Part shown: positions 60,741-64,000 of the stretch, in pieces | How the letters are laid out: each line of letters begins with the position of its first letter | Position numbering within the stretch: the stretch's first letter is position 1 | Made by a program: the position numbers and the translations under genes | Origin: Candidatus Poribacteria bacterium | GTDB lineage: Bacteria; Poribacteria; WGA-4E; WGA-3G | Direction: 5' to 3' | Length of the DNA: 64,000 nucleotides | Assembly: GCA_958295945.1 (NCBI GenBank) | Contig: OY282386.1 | Span: 3,714,204 to 3,778,203 of the forward strand | Notes under the pieces: generated by a model | Told to the model about the DNA's origin: nothing | The model's input: the letters and a program-made list of their open reading frames with translations, nothing else | The model's database searches: none

Positions 60741-61214
60741 GACTATGAGAGTAGTAATTTTTGTGTAGTATCTGACGGCAAATTCATTGTGTTTATCTTG
60801 CAATTTCATGGTCTGTCTCCTTCTTGAAAAGTTACGAAACTGTAAGAAATCTCTTACATACTGTAAGACTGGTAAATTGCCTATAATGCCAGTCTCTGTA
60901 TGGGTTTATAGCAAATAATTTGATGGTAGTAAAATTTGAATTTTGTAAACTGTAAGATTCTTCTGAGATGCTGACATTTGTCCGTTATTTTTGTATAGAA
61001 ATGTGTGATAAATTGTCTGAATATTGTGTTCTATATTCGTCATAGTATCCATTATTTTGCTCTTATATATTTCTTGAATCTGTTATATTATATATAACAT
61101 AGCATGTTAAAATAAATAATAAATATATATTAACACATAAATGGACTTGTGTCAAGTTATTTTTTGGCAATGGACATATTTTTCATTGTTCAACACACAT
61201 TTTTTAGGCCTGTA

Positions 61215-61335
61215 AGGACGATATGGTTATGAGCGCTGGTTAGTACAGACATATCGTCCCTACGGGACTAAGAGCTGTGATGACGGCGTTTAGCTATAAA
61301 CATCCCGTCCCTACGGGACTAAAGAACGTTATCGC
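61215..61335. repeat. Palindromic repeat cluster (CGTCCCTACGGGAC type)
   Basis: Two inverted-orientation copies of CGTCCCTACGGGACTA (61255, 61307) and one degraded forward copy (CCTGTAAGGACGATATGG, 61219), with flanks ATATGG and TATAAACAT as in the cluster at 51214-51365. 61336-61561 shows no gene; the frame at 61405 overlaps the next gene and lacks a ribosome site. Confidence 0.6.
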
Positions 61336-61561
61336 CATGCCAATAAATCCTTAAATTGACACCTATGCCCAAACCATTACCCTCTCCCATGCATAGTAGT
61401 AAGCATGCTCCGCGTGCCGTTCTTACATTCTCGGCGTAATCCGAGACATCCGCGCAAATCCTCGATTCAGAAAACCCTCCCGAAACCTATTATAAATCCA
61501 TTGTTCCTACCTCCACAAAAACTACAAATCAATATTACCTCAAGTTATAATATTCAGTATT

Positions 61562-63487
61562 ATGAAAAACAAAAACCAAAACGTACTCCAAAAAAAGAAT
61601 GAGAACGGTAATATTTTTGATGAGTTGATTAAACATCAGATGGAGATGTTTTCAGTCCTCAAAGAAGACTTTCAGATAATCAAAAATAACAAAGATCATC
61701 CTGAAAGGTCTGAAGAAATCACAAAATGTGTCAGAAATACCGAAACTCTTGTTCGTTCCTTGAATTCGACTTATAGACGTAAGAACATTGAAGAACGTGG
61801 ATACGACACCCATTCAGGAATTGCTAAATCGGAATACGATAAAGCTGAGGAAGCGAAGAAAAATGCTGAAAAGGAGGCACAGCAAAAAAGCAATAACGAT
61901 TCGCAACCCGAAGATTCCGTGAAAGATCTCCAATCAGATGATGTTGAAATGCCTGACGAAACTGAACAACCCGATGAAAATCCACCTGAAATGACACATC
62001 TACATTCTGATATAAAGGAAATTGAGGAGAATCTACCCGTTCACGACGAACCAAAGAAACTCATCAGTAACATAACAGTAGTCGCACCAACACCCATCAT
62101 CAAATACAACGATGATGATGGATTTCGTCCGCATGCCAAAATGTGCGATTTCTTCAAATCTCATGCCCCCATCAAAATCGCAGGCGGCACCTATGACGCA
62201 GGCAAAACCTATGGCTGCGTCGCCTACATTGACATGTTAGCAAGAAAGTATCCAGGCGCAAGACTCACATTTATCCACAAAGTACTCAACCGAATCTATA
62301 AAAACATCATTCCAACGTATGTAAAGTATCTCGGATTCCATCCAACCAGTAAGAGAGATAAAAACCCAACCCCAATAGTCAAATACGGCGGTCAACAACC
62401 GCTCTATTTTGAATATTGGAACGGTTCACAAATCTACATGAACGGATTAGACAATCCGAGTAACCTACTATCTGATCAATTTGATGCAGCATTCGTCAAT
62501 CAAGCAGAATTAGTTACTTTTGACAGTTGGTTAGAAGTCACCGCTCGCGTCTCAGAACGTGCAGGCACATTGCCAATCGCATTTCTTATCGCAGATTGTA
62601 ACCCCAGCAATCCAAACCATTGGATACGCCATCAAACAAAAAGCGGAAAAGTGGAATATTTTGAGTTGTCCTTCAAAGATAATCCTGAAATCTACAATCA
62701 AGAGACAGGAGAGATAACAGAAATCGGCCAACGACGCGTTTCAAGACTACAAAACCTTGAGGGGTTGCGATACAAACGCGGTTACGAAGGCAAATGGGAA
62801 TCCGCGGAAGGTCTCGTATTTGATACTTTTACACCAGATATACATATCATAGATGGCATTGATCTTGACGAAAATTGGAATCGTTATCTCAGCATTGATT
62901 GGGGGTACCGCAATCCATCAAGTTGTATCTGGTGGGCAGAATCTCCCGACGACCGTCTTTATGCATACAAAGAGATCTACAAGACAGGTCTCACAAGAAC
63001 CGACCTGATTGAGATGATAGAGGAAAATACTGAAGATGAAGACTACATTCGGTATGCAGCCGTAGACAGTGCAGATCAGGATGGTGTTGAGCATCTCAGA
63101 CGTGCCCGATTTACCGTCAAGGAGCCAAAAAAATCAAGAATTGCCCAAATTGATGCGATCAAACAACGTTTGAAGGTAGACAAAACAGGAGAACCTGCAA
63201 TCTTCTTCTTTCGGAACAGACTTGTGCATTCACCCGACGAGAATTTGCGGCAAGAATTCCGTCCCTTAGATGTCACAGATGAGTTATTGAGTTGTGTCTA
63301 CGATGATAACGTAACATACACCGACAAGGATGACGAAGCCATCAAAGGCGATCATCACGGCATTGACAGCACTGCCTATCTATTACTCAGTCTTGAACAG
63401 TTTGCCACCATCGGAACAGGTGCCGTACTCCATGCAACAGGCAGAACAGATGCCCCCGCAGGCATCGGTCCCTCACGCAAAAAATAA
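61562..63487 (+). CDS. Phage terminase large subunit-like protein with N-terminal extension
   Basis: 641 residues. The ATPase half begins about 195: a Walker A variant GGTYDAGKTYG (208-218), YLGFHPTS and the Walker B-like FDAAFVNQAE. The nuclease half has YLSIDWGYRNPSSCIWW, AVDSADQDG and a late GDHHGIDSTAYLLLS, the expected RNase H-like acidic residues. Residues 1-180 are an additional charged, helical, acidic region (EEAKKNAEKEAQQKSN, DETEQPDENPPE) not found in ordinary TerL; it could replace a small subunit. No portal, capsid or small terminase lies within the window. A TATAAT (61546-61551) ends 10 bases before the ATG and no ribosome site is seen, so the transcript may be nearly leaderless. 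Confidence 0.8.
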   Translation: MKNKNQNVLQKKNENGNIFDELIKHQMEMFSVLKEDFQIIKNNKDHPERSEEITKCVRNTETLVRSLNSTYRRKNIEERGYDTHSGIAKSEYDKAEEAKKNAEKEAQQKSNNDSQPEDSVKDLQSDDVEMPDETEQPDENPPEMTHLHSDIKEIEENLPVHDEPKKLISNITVVAPTPIIKYNDDDGFRPHAKMCDFFKSHAPIKIAGGTYDAGKTYGCVAYIDMLARKYPGARLTFIHKVLNRIYKNIIPTYVKYLGFHPTSKRDKNPTPIVKYGGQQPLYFEYWNGSQIYMNGLDNPSNLLSDQFDAAFVNQAELVTFDSWLEVTARVSERAGTLPIAFLIADCNPSNPNHWIRHQTKSGKVEYFELSFKDNPEIYNQETGEITEIGQRRVSRLQNLEGLRYKRGYEGKWESAEGLVFDTFTPDIHIIDGIDLDENWNRYLSIDWGYRNPSSCIWWAESPDDRLYAYKEIYKTGLTRTDLIEMIEENTEDEDYIRYAAVDSADQDGVEHLRRARFTVKEPKKSRIAQIDAIKQRLKVDKTGEPAIFFFRNRLVHSPDENLRQEFRPLDVTDELLSCVYDDNVTYTDKDDEAIKGDHHGIDSTAYLLLSLEQFATIGTGAVLHATGRTDAPAGIGPSRKK

Positions 63488-63494
63488 AATCATT

Positions 63495-63790
63495 CGTAGG
63501 CGCGCTTTGGAAGCGCGCAGTCTCACATTGTTGAAGCGGTTTCTCTCACATTGTAAGAGCGATCTCCGAAACGCGATTTCTTCAGCACCAGCGGTGCGAA
63601 AGGTGTATAGCATCAGATACCCCAGAACGACCAAGCCCCAGCGGGGCGGAATGTGTCCAGAAAAATGTGCCCCGACCAATGCAAGCCCCAGCGGGGCGAC
63701 AGGTGTCCCATTGAAGAAATAGGTCCGATGACTGTGATGCTCCTTGTCCAGCGCACTGTTCAAGTCCTCAAAAAACTGTCCAAACTATAG
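63495..63790. repeat. Repeat mosaic ending in a CTATAGTTTGGACA-family end
   Basis: Successive palindromes: GGCGCGC-TTTGGAA-GCGCGC (63497), GCGATCTCCGAAACGCGA (63550), GCACCAGCGGTGC (63584), AGCCCCAGCGGGGCGGAATG (63634) and AGCCCCAGCGGGGCGACAGG (63683). The right end AAACTGTCCAAACTATAG closes at 63790 and the last 80 bases match 33709-33802. The left end of this element was not found. Confidence 0.65.
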
Positions 63791-63886
63791 TAAAATAACA
63801 AGAATTAAGAGAATACCAAATACGTCCAATTACTTAAATTCAACTTTACGGGGTTGAGCACGGATAGCAAGATCAAATTTAAGTGA

Positions 63887-63915
63887 TTGACTTATTTTGT
63901 GTTCTTTAGTAGAAT
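63887..63915 (+). promoter_or_regulatory. Sigma70-type promoter near the window end
   Basis: TTGACT (63887-63892), a 17-base spacer and TAGAAT (63910-63915), followed by AGAAGG and ATG 63934. Good spacing and a ribosome site suggest that a real gene starts here. Confidence 0.6.
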
Positions 63916-63933
63916 CAAAAGAAGGTGTTTGAA

Positions 63934-64000
63934 ATGCACGAGGACGCGTGTATGACACCGGGGCAAGCAACCCCCTTGTGGGGGCGCGCCGACAGTGCTA
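63934..64000 (+). CDS. 5' end of an unidentified gene (partial)
   Basis: ATG 63934 (MHEDACMTPGQATPLWGRAD) lies 6 bases after AGAAGGTG and 18 bases after a good -10 box. The frame is open to the window edge (22 codons). It is richer in GC than its neighbours. No family can be assigned from so short a stretch. Confidence 0.35.
   Translation, partial: MHEDACMTPGQATPLWGRADSA

Noticed and set aside
61405-61602. 65-codon frame before the terminase-like gene
   Set aside because: It is low-complexity and basic, overlaps the start of the real gene in another frame, and has no ribosome site.
1-64000. tRNA or rRNA genes
   Set aside because: I looked for T-arm (GTTCRA) and conserved rRNA strings and found no convincing cloverleaf or rRNA segment; a covariance search such as tRNAscan-SE was not possible here.

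Overview
The window is a bacterial chromosome segment of roughly 40% GC (by eye). It mixes housekeeping genes with insertion sequences and an unusual density of small palindromic and inverted-repeat elements. The gene content suggests Candidatus Poribacteria or a close relative: phytanoyl-CoA dioxygenase, LamG and NHL-repeat proteins, several Gfo/Idh/MocA oxidoreductases, a TIM-barrel sugar isomerase, L-rhamnose mutarotase, DUF3352-like secreted proteins, and ECF sigma factors fused to large C-terminal domains. No 16S rRNA or other marker is present, so this is an inference. YidC, MurJ and an outer-membrane-type barrel protein indicate a diderm. TGA is an ordinary stop codon for several genes here (for example nusB and pdxJ).

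Layout. 0-6.7 kb: a secreted M16-like peptidase and a membrane sigma factor carrying a degenerate M16 domain; an inverted-repeat element; a frameshifted IS1595-type element; a pilin-like/TPR/TlpA protein. 6.8-16.3 kb: nusB, an NHL beta-barrel protein, a LamG protein with a fresh IS in its upstream region, an NHL propeller coupled to a His-rich Ni/Co exporter, a DUF1932 dehydrogenase, and two unknown membrane/secreted proteins. 16.3-22.6 kb: a MITE-like element, an unknown membrane protein, a DUF3352-like secreted protein, and a second membrane sigma factor whose external domain is a BNR propeller. 22.7-32.4 kb: MOSC, nagB, PhyH, LamG, a Gfo/Idh gene, a solo TnpB element, hisF, murJ, DUF2203, thiD. 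32.4-34.7 kb is almost entirely repeats. 34.7-39.3 kb: NHL propeller, gdhA, pdxJ, HAD phosphatase, rluB-type pseudouridine synthase.

39.3-46.2 kb holds a thioredoxin-like/TPR gene with an in-frame UGA exactly at the first catalytic Cys, followed by a hairpin that fits the bacterial SECIS model; it is the best candidate for something unusual here (a predicted selenoprotein). Next comes the conserved HNH-rnpA-yidD-yidC-khpB-mnmE cluster, without rpmH. 46.6-58 kb: methyltransferase, alcohol dehydrogenase, sugar isomerase, a coiled-coil protein, RhaM, Nudix, VWA, GT39-like transferase, two Gfo/Idh genes and an ABC permease. 58-64 kb: a truncated TolB-like gene, an IS4-type element, a small winged-helix protein, repeats, and an orphan terminase-like ATPase/nuclease.

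Themes. (1) Two sigma factors share the same sigma2/sigma4/TM/linker chassis but carry different extracytoplasmic domains. Near-identical ECF-like promoter motifs lie upstream of the M16/sigma gene pair and of the sigma-BNR gene, which suggests autoregulated membrane-sensing circuits. (2) Three secreted-type proteins end in a common short tail (GK-x-x-x-TW-x-x-(L/I)K). (3) Palindromic repeats keep a constant loop or core while both stem arms change together. All functional statements come from sequence reading only; no database search was run.
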